DNA of 34,422 nt from Phoronis australis. Taxonomy: Eukaryota; Phoronida; Phoronidae. The DNA lies in NCBI GenBank assembly GCA_002633005.1, contig NMRA01000595.1:1-34422 (forward strand), given 5' to 3'. The notes beneath the pieces were generated by a model. It did not search any database, was not told the origin of the DNA, and saw only the letters and a program-made list of their open reading frames with translations. Made by a program: the position numbers and the translations under genes. The number at the start of each line of letters is the position of its first letter. The stretch's first letter is position 1. Positions 14,401 through 23,184 of the stretch are shown here, in pieces.

Positions 14401-16093
14401 TGTTGATGATGAACCTGGAGTCGCGGCCGGTAGTGTTCGAGGATGTGGGCCGCCAGGTTCTGGCCAATGAACACAGGCAAACAGCCAAGTATTTCTACGA
14501 TAAAATAGGTAAACGCAACACCGTGGGAATACGGTAAAATCTCGCCACTTTGGGATAAAATACGGGCGACACGTGTTATTTCATTTTCCTCATTTTTTCC
14601 ATAAACACCATATGTACCATAATTACCAGTAGACAATGTTTGGAAAAATTGCGGACATTTTGATAAAATTAAAAAAGGCAACTTTGGCAAACATTTTTGT
14701 CCAAAAGTGGTGAGATTTTACCGTATGACATGAAGCTGTGCTGTTTGGTGGTAAAAATTAGGAACTGATTAAAAATGTGGGGTCTTTAGTGGTGCATTTT
14801 GCCTTGTTTGGCTGCCGGGAAAATGAAAATCGAATCACCGTAGGCCTTTTAGTATTAATAAAATTGGTCTCACAAAATTGCTTTGCGAGGTAAGATTCTA
14901 TTTCCATTGCCAACATGGACATCAAAACCATGAGATTCTTTAAGAAAAGGCTTCAGAGTACAGTGGGTTGACCAACCCTAAAGTTGGGGATTAGAAAACG
15001 GCACACATTGCATGTGATTTGTCAGTTCATTCAGCAACAATTCAACATCTGATGAGCAGGGTTGTTTTCATATTTCAAATCATTTCAGTTAAGAATTCAA
15101 TGTTGACTGCTAAACAGGGCCGAAGTGTAATTTTAAGTATTAACGTTTGTTATATCTTCTTAATGTTTGCAGAAAGATTATTTTGTTTTTAATGATTACT
15201 ATTTTTACGCACTTTAGAATTTAGGGCCGTGGCTTGCCAAGTCAACCACAATCACCTCACGATTGGCCATCAATGACGCACAGTGCCATCTATCCTTTCT
15301 TTTAGTATTTTCATGATCAAGGTGGATGTTTTTCCTTCTTACTGAATATGTGAATGAATGTGTTTATGAAAAGCAAATTTAGATTATGCTGATAGTAATG
15401 ATTACATGGTATGAATTAAATATGCATAGTCTCATTACATTGTGAATATGCATATACTAATTTACAAACAACCCCTTGTCCTCCAGTGTCCAGGAAACCA
15501 TCCGAGAACCAGTTGCCATTACAATCTCTTGTTTTGAAAGACTATTTTATGTAAATGAGTATAGTTGTAATATTCCATCGTTACCTAATGAAACAAGGCT
15601 CAATTTTTATTATTCGTTTATTTCACTATCAAATAACAATTGCGTAACATTTGGAATTACTGGGTTTCTTATATGTCCACACTTGTTTTCAAGTGTATCA
15701 GTTGTGGTGTTTTCTTTTAAATTGCAATTTATTTACAAATTGTTTCTTTGCCTGATTATACTTGTACATACAGATCGCCAGAAAGTCACAAGGTGGTGCT
15801 TGCTACCAATTTAAATTTTCACCCTTTTAATGAGACATAGCATCTTTAACACGCTGTTAAAATTTAAAAAAAGAAAAATATTCCTTTTGTTTTGCTTTGT
15901 TTCATTATGCCTCTTCATTTCAGGTGAAGTAACTGCATCAGACATTACGAATGTTGCCAATCGTCTTCTACGCACAAAAGTCTCCGTCGCCGCTTTGGGT
16001 AACCTGGCTCGATTCCCGGACTACGAGCAGATACAGGGCAGTCTGTTAAGTCGCGATCGATTTTTCTCCAAGCGTTTCTCATTGTTTAGATGA
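2417..16093 (+). CDS. PMPCA: mitochondrial processing peptidase subunit alpha, 12 exons
   Basis: This is the non-catalytic alpha subunit of the matrix peptidase that removes targeting presequences from imported mitochondrial proteins; it works as a heterodimer with the zinc-bearing beta subunit. Exons: 2417-2472, 3882-4075, 4444-4523, 5309-5391, 6808-6910, 7937-8029, 9311-9589, 10774-10985, 12523-12613, 13076-13138, 14364-14508, 15924-16093. They total 1569 nt, or 522 residues plus TGA, close to the 525 of human PMPCA, and all 11 introns are GT-AG with matching phases. Residues 1-19 (starting [12 protein letters not shown]) are basic and amphipathic, like a mitochondrial presequence. HFLEK at 102-106 replaces the HxxEH zinc motif of the beta subunit, as expected for alpha. 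The glycine-rich substrate loop [15 protein letters not shown] is at 342-356. The end, FSLFR, matches the family's C-terminus. The start has G at -3 and +4 and an upstream in-frame stop at 2360. Residues 281-286 look like an insertion relative to vertebrates. Identification rests on alignment by eye to the remembered human protein. Confidence 0.97.
10139..10383 (-). mobile_element. tRNA-derived SINE in PMPCA intron 7
   Basis: The element lies between two perfect 15-bp direct repeats, CTTTCCCCTCAGTTA, at 10124-10138 and 10384-10398. These are read as the target-site duplication of a retrotransposition. It is in the minus orientation: the tRNA-like head is at the high-coordinate end, and the tail at 10139-10157 is an A/T-rich run (aaaaaaaataataatt on the plus strand). 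The roughly 165-bp body between head and tail matches no family I can name. It sits inside an intron and does not touch the splice sites. Confidence 0.85.
10303..10378 (-). other. tRNA-like head of the SINE
   Basis: Read on the minus strand, this contains a near-perfect pol III B box, GTGGGTTCGAGTCCCAC, which folds as a 5-bp T stem with a 7-nt loop. An acceptor-like helix TGGCCTG/CAGGTCA directly follows the T stem and continues outward as GCAGTG/CACTGC, giving 13 pairs with one wobble. The D and anticodon arms are shortened and poorly formed, so this is a tRNA-derived promoter rather than a working tRNA gene. Confidence 0.75.
10427..10656 (+). repeat. interspersed repeat, copy A (PMPCA intron 7)
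   Basis: About 230 bp here match, in reverse complement, the stretch at 33544-33759. Long shared blocks include TAAACAAAAGCAAGCCAATA and GGGCTCAGAGCGATGCTCTT. The unit has CACTGCAAGATCC (CACCGCGAGATCC in copy B) near one end and TCTCGCGGTAACG in the middle, so it carries an internal inverted repeat. No coding potential is seen. It begins 28 bp after the target duplication of the neighbouring SINE. It is probably a non-autonomous mobile element of unknown class. Confidence 0.8.
14532..14723. mobile_element. small MITE with TA target site (PMPCA intron 11)
   Basis: The ends form an inverted repeat of about 22-24 bp: CGGTAAAATCTCGCCACTTT on the left pairs with AAAGTGGTGAGATTTTACCG on the right, with one base different. 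Both ends are flanked by TA (14530-14531 and 14724-14725), which is the target site of Tc1/mariner-type transposases. The 192-bp interior has no open frame of interest. It starts only about 21 bp past the exon 11 donor, so it sits very close to the splice site. Related ends are seen near 24832 and 27265. Confidence 0.8.
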
Positions 16094-16119
16094 AGTAACA
16101 CGCGTTAGCTGCTGCTTGT

Positions 16120-16265
16120 ACTGGGTCCCAGCCCAAGACTATGAAAGCTCAACTGACATGGGTCCCAGCCCCAGACTATGAAAGCTCCACTGACATGGGT
16201 CCCAGCCCAAGACTATGAAAGCTCAACTGACATGGGTCCCAGCCCAAGACTATCAGAGCTCAATG
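16120..16265 (+). repeat. 37-bp tandem repeat, about 3.9 copies, in the PMPCA 3' flank
   Basis: The unit starts CATGGGTCCCAGCCCAAGAC and ends with GAAAGCTCAACTGA. Copies lie at about 16120-16156, 16157-16193, 16194-16230 and 16231-16265; the last diverges at its end. Neighbouring copies differ by only one or two bases, which points to recent or homogenised duplication. The period is not a multiple of three and the array begins 27 bp after the PMPCA stop, so it is most likely 3' UTR sequence rather than coding. Confidence 0.9.
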
Positions 16266-16519
16266 CATGGACCAATCACAAAGCCGAAAATTTTGCAGTT
16301 TACTCAAAGAAAGCCACCCAATTGGTCAATCGTCTTATCAAGTTATATGTTTTGTTGACTGTGCTCCAGCCAGTTTTTGTTGTTAACACGTTTAGTGTTT
16401 GTCGGACGAGTGTGGCTGCCCAAAAGCACGTTATGGGGAGAGTTTCGACTCCTGAAGGAGGCTGCTGTCGAACTAAAATTCTCACAGCAATTTCATTAAA
16501 ATTCCATTTGAAATTATTC

Positions 16520-16525
16520 AATAAA
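16520..16525 (+). terminator. candidate polyadenylation signal of PMPCA
   Basis: AATAAA occurs 427 bp after the PMPCA stop codon, just past the tandem repeat, and is followed by AT-rich sequence. Further AATAAA hexamers lie near 16798-16806. Which one is used cannot be told from the sequence alone. Confidence 0.5.
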
Positions 16526-17280
16526 TTACTTTAATGTATCAAGATTCACCCTTTTCTTAAAGCATCGTCAGGCATTTTTACCTGACAATTTGTCTCGCTT
16601 TTGTCTTCCATGTTCCAGTTGAGTGCGGTCTATCCCACCTCAATCAAGTGTTAGGATAATGATATCAATCTGTGTAATGGATTTAACGAGTTCAAACCAG
16701 GCCTTGTTACACATGACAGTACACTACAATGACCAAGTGTCTGTTTCATGAAAAGCAACAGAAATTTGTTCTTAAAACTCCACACAGCTATATCTGAAAA
16801 ATAAATAAATCTCACCTTAGTAAAAAAAGAAAGTCCAAAAGAATATGCGCTTGACTAATAGTCAGTGAGATAATTTGTAGAAATCATTTCTAGAGTGCGA
16901 TGAGCTGAAGTGAGAGTATAAGACAAAATGTCTGCCTTCGGGTTATCTAGGACGTTAATAAATGCCTCGACTCTCAAGTCAAATGTCAAAAAAATTGCTT
17001 ATATTAGTCAACCATTAAAAGTATATATTTTATGAAAGGAGAAAGATCGAGGATTGTAAAAATATGCTTCTTACTACTGTGTCCCTGTTATTGTCATGTA
17101 ATCACCTTTTTAAGTCAAATTTTCATGCACAAGAAATGTAATTTGTAGCAAGATAACCCCATTCAGTTTTACCCAAGCTTTTTTAAATTAAAACTTCGCC
17201 TGGAGTTTCAAAAACACTGTTAGGGATTAGGCATTCTTAAACTCGTATCAATTTTAAAATAAAAATTAAGTTCATCTTAA

Positions 17281-17441
17281 GCCTGTTCCAAGAAAGCGGT
17301 CTTTATAAACTTAAAAGTTTTACTTCAAATTTTCTCTTAAGTTTGACCTAATTTAGGGGATGTGGAAGTCAAAATTTCGAGGTTGAGACAAAACTTAGAC
17401 ATGAGTTAATAATGAGCTTACGTTGGTTTTTTGGAACAGGC
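17281..17441. mobile_element. short inverted-repeat (MITE-like) element
   Basis: GCCTGTTCCAAGAAA on the left pairs with TTTTTTGGAACAGGC on the right, bounding about 161 bp of AT-rich non-coding sequence. No target-site duplication is clear at the ends. It may be a MITE or the stem of a larger foldback. Confidence 0.55.
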
Positions 17442-18427
17442 CTCGGATTTACTAGGCCTGGGACTGGGAAGAACTGACCAGGGGCGTTTGCTTTAGAGGA
17501 GAGAAGTGACTAAGAAGTGGAGTCGCAACAATTTGTCAAAAATAATTAAATCTTACTTGAACCTAAGCCTGTCTCGGAAATATACATGTACATGTAACTC
17601 CAGTTGAAGAGCTAGTCAATAATCGCCAGTCATCTCTAAACTGAGGGAGTTTTATCCCCCATGGTTTCGCTGATGCAAGTAGAATCCTAGTACAGTTAGC
17701 AACGGCGGATTTAGGGGCAGGACCAAGGAGGCTCTTTGCACGTGGGGATAAGAATGTTTCAATTGAAATTTTAATATTTTCTCGTTTTTGGATCATATTG
17801 AATCCACGACTATGATAATCAGTACCATAAAGAAAGGTTTGATTGATACTGACAATACAGCCACTGGTCAGAACGAGGAGAATGGTAGTTTTAAGCACTT
17901 AAACAGTTTCCTCTTCAAGTAAGTACTGAAGAAACTGGCTCTGCCTTTAGAGCTGTGGACACGGGGATCAGCAGCAATCTAAGAAAGATTATGGTTATTG
18001 CCATTACATGTTTTACCATGAGACATCCTTGATCTAATCGCGGTTGGGGCAGTTCCATGAAAAGTGACTTAACACTGTCAGTGACAGAATTTTGGTCTTT
18101 GCGCTCCACATAACTATGTCGGAAAATAAGTAAACTGAGTTCAGCAAAAGAATAAAGTATCTGGAAATATACCCATACGAATAGTTAATTATTGATAAAA
18201 TTTGCGTTCATTTCCAAACAGTGGTGAGCTAATATTTACGTGACAAAAATTTTATTGTGAAGTGTCCTGGAGCGTAAGAACAAATTTCAGTTTTAACTCA
18301 TGGGACGCGCACCAAGAGTGGGGGCTGGATGGCTATGGCCCCTCACTTTTTTCAGTGCTGCGCCGCCCATGTCTTTTCGCGGATGTCGAATCAGTCATCG
18401 AATAAATACTTATTTTCAATTTTCACG

Positions 18428-18433
18428 AGTTTA
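18428..18433 (-). terminator. candidate polyadenylation signal of the Ig-like gene
   Basis: TTTATT on the plus strand is AATAAA on the coding strand, about 60 bp past the stop codon. Position and sequence fit a cleavage signal, but no transcript evidence is available. Confidence 0.35.
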
Positions 18434-18492
18434 TTTAGAATTCGTCTAACGGGAATTCATTTCCAAGTTGGTATATCATTTACGTCTCCATT

Positions 18493-19116
18493 TTATGGTT
18501 CATTGTATAGGTTTACGTTTCTTTTGGTCGCTCTCGTAAGCATGATGCCTAAGACAAAAATGAGGTACTGGAAAAATGTTCCTGGTTTAGTGATTGAAGC
18601 TGACCCCGTGCCCCCTTTGCAGTGCGAAACCAGATCACGGAACCCTCTTGTCTTGTAAATAACCAATTTGTTCTTGGTCGACGATTTCTGTTGAATGATG
18701 TTGTTACGACCACAATAGACTGTGCATAGGTAGGTGCCGCAGTACTTTGCTGGAACGCTGTACATCACCAGATTCAGTCGCTTCTGATTACCGGTTTGAC
18801 TAAACGTACCTCTTCCCGCGTTCCGTATGGATCCGTCTGTAAAGTCTCCTTCTTGTTTGGTGGTTTCGCCGTACGTAATGGGTGCCTGGTAAAGTTGGGA
18901 TCCATCTGGTTTTGTTATCTCCACCTTCATAAGCTCTCCCTGCATTTGAAACTTGCAAGTAATGGTGCTAGAGGAACTGACGAAAGTTTCCTGAATAGTT
19001 AGATTCATTTGATTGGCACAACTTTGGTTAGGTGGCCCACTTCGCGACTGCGCACCAGCCAACACCAGGAAAGCCAACAAGGCGGTGCAACTCTTGTGAG
19101 CAGTTCCAAGAAACAT
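18493..19116 (-). CDS. single-exon Ig-like secreted or membrane protein, 207 aa
   Basis: I do not recognise a specific family. Residues 1-22 form a signal peptide with a hydrophobic core (LLAFLVLAGA) and a likely cut after A22. Residues 45-155 look like one Ig V-type domain: STITCKF puts the first cysteine at C54, and KYCGTYLC, the usual tyrosine-corner region, puts the second at C131. Extra cysteines at 126, 135 and 166 could form further bonds. N38-L-T40 is a glycosylation sequon. Residues 181-193 (FFQYLIFVLGIML) are hydrophobic and followed by RATKR, which would suit a short membrane anchor; it is short for a true transmembrane helix, and a GPI-type tail is possible. Cell-surface recognition or defence is plausible but inferred. 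The whole domain and signal peptide lie in one open exon, which is unusual. It is convergent with PMPCA and divergent from the whirlin-like gene. The C-terminal part may change if an unseen splice removes it. Confidence 0.7.
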   Translation of the reverse strand: MFLGTAHKSCTALLAFLVLAGAQSRSGPPNQSCANQMNLTIQETFVSSSSTITCKFQMQGELMKVEITKPDGSQLYQAPITYGETTKQEGDFTDGSIRNAGRGTFSQTGNQKRLNLVMYSVPAKYCGTYLCTVYCGRNNIIQQKSSTKNKLVIYKTRGFRDLVSHCKGGTGSASITKPGTFFQYLIFVLGIMLTRATKRNVNLYNEP

Positions 19117-19254
19117 TTTAGATCAATTCCCAACGCGTCAATGATATAGTGAACGTGGGCTTGCGTGCTTTGGATGTGGCATTGTTTCTCGCTAGTCTCG
19201 CGAAATTCGGAGCGCTAAATTTATTCTTTTTGACTCACATCCAACATATACAAT

Positions 19255-19906
19255 CAGTGGCGGATCTAGGATATCACAAGGGGGGGGCAACATTTTGTCC
19301 GGCTGTAAGCATTTGCGCAAACTGAACCACGATTGTAGATGCGCATAGCACCGAATGGGGGGAAATTTTTCTGTTTTTACCTCTAAAAATCAAGCATTTC
19401 CTTGATTCCTGAAGAAAAAAAAAAACAGAGAACGTGTCAAACAGGAAAACTGAACGTACTAAAGACTTGAACTCACGACCTGGCGGTGGCGGTTAGAGAG
19501 CGCGTGCGTTACCACTACACCACCACGATTTAACTACTTGTTTCACGCTAAAAGACCTACTTGTTTATGGTCCACAGCGTTTGCGCGCGAAACCTACTTC
19601 TTTTCGTAATGCTTATTACACGTTTTATATTTTGTGCCATGAATTCTTAACAAATTTGTCGTATTTAAAATAGTCTTCAAATGCCCAAAAGACCAAATAC
19701 GTTTTTCGAGTTGGCAATAATGACGGAATTGCTTTGGAAATCGTCTAAGTTAAGGTTTGACAAAGAGAGTATTGCGAGTTTCTGAGTGATTCACTAAGGC
19801 TTCGATTGAAATTCACATCTTACCAGCAGCTTCTGTTTTTTCATCGTCACTCAGGTTCCATTCTCTTTAAAAAATGAAGTAAATTTNCCCCCTAAATCCG
19901 CCTATG
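19255..19906. mobile_element. hAT-like non-autonomous element
   Basis: The left end CAGTGGCGGATCTAGG pairs with the right end CCTAAATCCGCCTATG, and both are followed inward by runs of G or C. ACAAT occurs immediately outside each end (19250-19254 and 19907-19911) and is read as a 5-bp target duplication; a classical hAT duplication is 8 bp, so the superfamily is uncertain. The 652-bp interior has no transposase-like frame. It holds a tRNA-like stretch at about 19462-19535 and the ambiguous base n at 19887. Confidence 0.75.
19462..19535 (-). other. degenerate tRNA-like sequence inside the hAT-like element
   Basis: On the minus strand a good pol III A box, TGGTGTAGTGGTAACGC, is followed about 35 nt later by a B-box-like GAGTTCAAGTC. 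The T stem is broken by mismatches, so this is not a functional tRNA. It may be the head of a SINE nested in the DNA element, but no target duplication is obvious. Confidence 0.5.
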
Positions 19907-20558
19907 ACAATGACTTGCCAAAATAAATAAAATTCCAAGTTAAATATATTGAATGTATGTACAAAAATGCCCATCACTAGCTTATACAGGCCTGTAGGAA
20001 GGTAAAATTATAAGTTGGGGGGCACAAACCAATTCGACTTCGCCAACTCACCTCCGTCCTATCTCCATCCCCCCTCTTTCTCTGGATGTCATATTTCTAC
20101 CGACCCCCGCGTGGGTTGGGGGTAATACATGAGATGTAGCCATCAGAATTTGAGTAACCGTGAACCAACAAAGTTTCACGGTGAGTATGAAGAATGGGTC
20201 TAGGGCCAGCGCACCGACGAGTAGCTGGGATCCAGAGGGCGGCCGTTTATGCAAAAACATCAAAATGTGTATTCAATTCCATTTAATGAATTCAATGCCA
20301 ACTGTATGAAAATTCAATCCTATCTTGTGTATTCAGTGCTATAGTACATCAAAACTAATATCTTCGTGAATTCTATCCTGTCTTGAATTCAATCCTATTT
20401 TGTTAACCTATGGACGAAACCAGTGTGTCTCATGTGCGCATGCGTTTGAGCTCCCGCCTTTGTCTTTGCGTAAATTCTGCTGTCAAAAGCGAAGCAAGAA
20501 TTGTTTCTGACAATGTCACAGAGAGAACTGCTGTCAAATATCATTGGTCTTTTGGCCG

Positions 20559-20730
20559 ATGCATGTTGACCAGCTGCAAAATGTCAATAACCAGCCTAAT
20601 ACACAATCCCCGACCCAGCGGATTCTGGCCGCTACTTCGGCACTGAGGGACACTACGACGGCAAACTTAGCGTCAACTGATGCTAGACCCACCAATTGTT
20701 TCAGGCATTGCAGTTGCACCTGGCAACAGG
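20559..20730 (+). CDS. candidate first coding exon, hypothetical
   Basis: From ATG at 20559 the frame runs 57 codons to a consensus donor GTGAGT at 20731-20736, leaving one base of the next codon. The peptide begins MHVDQLQNVNNQPNTQSP and is rich in N, Q, T, S and A, like a disordered N-terminus. I recognise no homologue and could not find a next exon. The opposite strand is also open across this stretch (20534-20818), which weakens the case. It could equally be a non-coding first exon or chance. Confidence 0.2.
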
Positions 20731-20872
20731 GTGAGTAGCCTACTTGTTTGTTTACAGTTCCATTTGTGATATTGTTCGCATTAAGTATTTTACTTTTATC
20801 ACGCCAGTTTAAAATCACTTATTAGTAGATCGCGAGCAAAAAATGTGATAAACCAGACGCGAAGTTTCTGCC

Positions 20873-20880
20873 TATAAAAA
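20873..20880 (+). promoter_or_regulatory. possible TATA box
   Basis: TATAAAAA lies about 260 bp upstream of the candidate exon at 21143. Several ATG triplets fall between it and that exon, so a transcript starting about 30 bp downstream would need leaky scanning or a different start. In an AT-rich genome this motif is common. Confidence 0.2.
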
Positions 20881-21142
20881 GGGAATTTACTCCGGGGTGT
20901 CTGCGCTAATTTAAAGTATACGTGTCATTCTCCGCTCACTCAAAAACGCACATTAGATTCGCGCTGCCTTGGGTATTCATGAAGTACTGCAATACTTTCG
21001 GGTCCGTGGACACCAGTGTGTCAACTAAAAAAAATAAGAGCACTAAAAAAAATGACAGAGTTTTGTGCCGGTCGTATGCCTGAGGGTGTAAAAGTCTTCA
21101 TTAATAGCCAGTTTTTGTGATTAAACGTCGGAAAGTAAAACG

Positions 21143-21235
21143 ATGAGTGGGAGAGTTAAATTCGCCGGCAAGCAAGAGAATCACCACGAACGGCCATTTT
21201 TACGAGCACTCCAGGAGCGTTTCAAACGAAAACAA
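21143..21235 (+). CDS. candidate first coding exon, possibly of the whirlin-like gene
   Basis: An ATG-initiated frame of exactly 31 codons, starting MSGRVKFAGK and ending QERFKRKQ, runs into a strong donor GTACGT at 21236. It ends in phase 0. It could splice in frame to an acceptor-like site (ttgccgactttcggtaatttcag) before 23161, which reads on without a stop through LPCYELKT into the whirlin-like Met at 23185. An alternative acceptor at 21441-21442 (ttatgcag) opens a further 34-codon stretch to GTAAAA at 21545. I recognise no homologue for the peptide. Confidence 0.3.
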
Positions 21236-22209
21236 GTACGTGTAATCATAGACTACAGACGAGTGTCTATGGCGTAATGTACTATGAATAGATAATTTCT
21301 GAGTTTTAAACCGAAACTCTCCGTTGTCTTGGAAAACACTTGAGTTTCGTCAACAGAGGGACATCGAAATATTTAGTAAACAACATCCCTGTGTTTGCGT
21401 TATTTTATGTTGATTTTTTTTAAATTTGATTTGTTTATGCAGCTTGGCTGTGATTACTCTGGTTATTTACCCACAATACAACTGATTCGCAATTTTATGT
21501 CCGTGACACAATATTGCTACTCCCTAAATAATCTTCGTCAGTTGGTAAAATTTCATTTTCATTTGTTGTTAAGGATTTATCTGTTATTCGAATCCGGCTG
21601 AAGTTTGACAGCCGGTACTTCATGTACGTCGTTCTTTGCCCAATATTCTGTAAACATATCACTCGCGGGCCGCATTATCATGCAAGGGATTAACGATGAT
21701 AATAAATTACGTTAGACATCATCGGTCACAAGGTGAAAAATCCAGGCGTTGAGGATTTTCGGGCAGGTTTATTCCCAGCTGTCTTCCAAACTTGGTTGGG
21801 GAGAAACCCAGATGACACATGAGTCTCTTTTTGCCTTCGAGAGCCCTCAGCATCTCCGGCAAACAGCCCTGAGTAGTGAGGGGCACCTTCGGTTGCGCAC
21901 ACGCCCTTTGGGCACATGCCTTACGGGACTAAATCATGTTTCATATTTTAGATCAGCGTGAAAACATACCGTACCAAATTGATTGTAACCTTTCTCACTA
22001 GACCGGACTAACATTTAATTCCAACGTCCTAGTTTTAAAGCTTCGTCGTACTAAACACAAGATGTCGCTATGCGCGCTGTACCGTAATTGAGATCCGACA
22101 ATCAGTTGCTATTTGTATTCATATTTTGAAACACGTTTAACTATAAAATTGTGCAATGAAAAGTAAGTATTGAAACAGATTTGTTTTTCTGGAGACGTTT
22201 TTTCTCTTT

Positions 22210-22275
22210 TTTAATTTTTGGGTCCTGGCTCGAGGGGGGGTTAAACCGCCTGAACCCCCAGTAGATCTGCCACTG
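22210..22275 (-). mobile_element. isolated terminus of a DNA transposon
   Basis: Read on the minus strand the stretch starts CAGTGGCAGATCTACTGGGG and continues into a C-rich run, the same terminal style as the hAT-like element at 19255. I could not find its matching other end to the left, so it is either truncated or its partner has diverged. Confidence 0.4.
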
Positions 22276-22291
22276 AGCGGCGTATACCTGG

Positions 22292-22674
22292 GCCCGGTCT
22301 CCAATCTTTTTACTCGAAATGGAACTCGAAATTAGGTTTGGCACTTTCTACTCTACTTTTTGGCGAACTCAAGATAAGTGTCTATTATTCTATGCTCGAG
22401 TGCACAATAACTTACGTCTGAGATAATTTATTGCCCTTAGTTCACAGTTTGTAAACCCAATATTAAAGCATTAAGTTCGAGTTTGAACTCGAAATTTCGA
22501 GTTTTTACTCGAGTTTGTTGCATGAATATAAGGGTCTTCAAGGACAAACTTGAACTAGAAACTCTTATGCATAAACTATAATGTATTCGAGCACAGTCTG
22601 ATAAACAAAAGGAGCAGAGAAATTGCCAAAAATAGTTTCGAGTTCGTTTCGAGTACAAAGATTAGAGACCGGGC
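22292..22674. mobile_element. MITE with roughly 40-bp terminal inverted repeats
   Basis: The left end GCCCGGTCTCCAATCTTTTT and the right end (reverse complement GCCCGGTCTCTAATCTTTGT) continue into matching ACTCGAAA-type blocks for about 40 bp. CCTGG flanks both ends (22287-22291 and 22675-22679) and is a likely 5-bp target duplication, although the GGGCCC at the edges makes the exact boundary ambiguous. The interior repeats CGAGT/ACTCG many times in both orientations, as subterminal transposase-binding repeats do. It has no coding capacity. It ends about 510 bp upstream of the whirlin-like ATG, so it lies in or near that gene's promoter or first intron. Confidence 0.85.
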
Positions 22675-23184
22675 CCTGGAGCGCAAGTGCGTACGTCACT
22701 TGAGTGGATGGCACGTCCCTGGATGTATTTGCTCTAGCAGTTCGCCGAGCGACACGAATTAATCATGGGTGTGCGCGATCTTACTGTCTATGTACAGTGC
22801 TGCTATCTAATGGAAGTCGGAATTATGTCCCTTGAATTTGATTCGGCCAATGATTCGCGTGGGAATGCTTGATCACGTGACATTTATGTATCCATACTTT
22901 TCGAACAATGTTTGACAGCGAGGTACGATATACAGGTAAAAACGAGAGGAGCATGTGGTTGGAAATGTCAAGTACGTTTCTTCCCTTTTCTCAAACGAAC
23001 TTTTGTTTTTAGAAAAGTTTTGCCTCATTTAGCGCTTTCACGACCTCTTACCGTTGGGGTTACTAGTACAGCAGTGAACAGCATCTATTCAGCAATTCAC
23101 GTCAGTGTGGCATTGTCTTGCCTTGGGCTCAGTCTCATTGCCGACTTTCGGTAATTTCAGCTACCTTGTTATGAACTGAAAACC

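Larger units (their letters stand above)
16540..18490. other. intergenic stretch with no confident gene
   Basis: This lies between the likely PMPCA polyadenylation site and the stop of the Ig-like gene. It holds the inverted-repeat element at 17281-17441 and a fragment at about 17701-17718 that reads like the terminus of the hAT-like family (GGCGGATTTAGGGGC). A 111-codon minus-strand frame at 17563-17898 begins with a hydrophobic stretch but runs through that fragment, and I do not call it a gene. Confidence 0.5.

Noticed and set aside
14256-14690. 144-codon minus-strand frame
   Set aside because: It is antisense to PMPCA exon 11 and runs through the TA-flanked MITE; an overlap shadow.
17563-17898. 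111-codon minus-strand frame with a hydrophobic N-terminus
   Set aside because: It crosses a fragment that looks like a DNA-transposon terminus (GGCGGATTTAGGGGC), shows no known domain, and its downstream part has no protein-like pattern.
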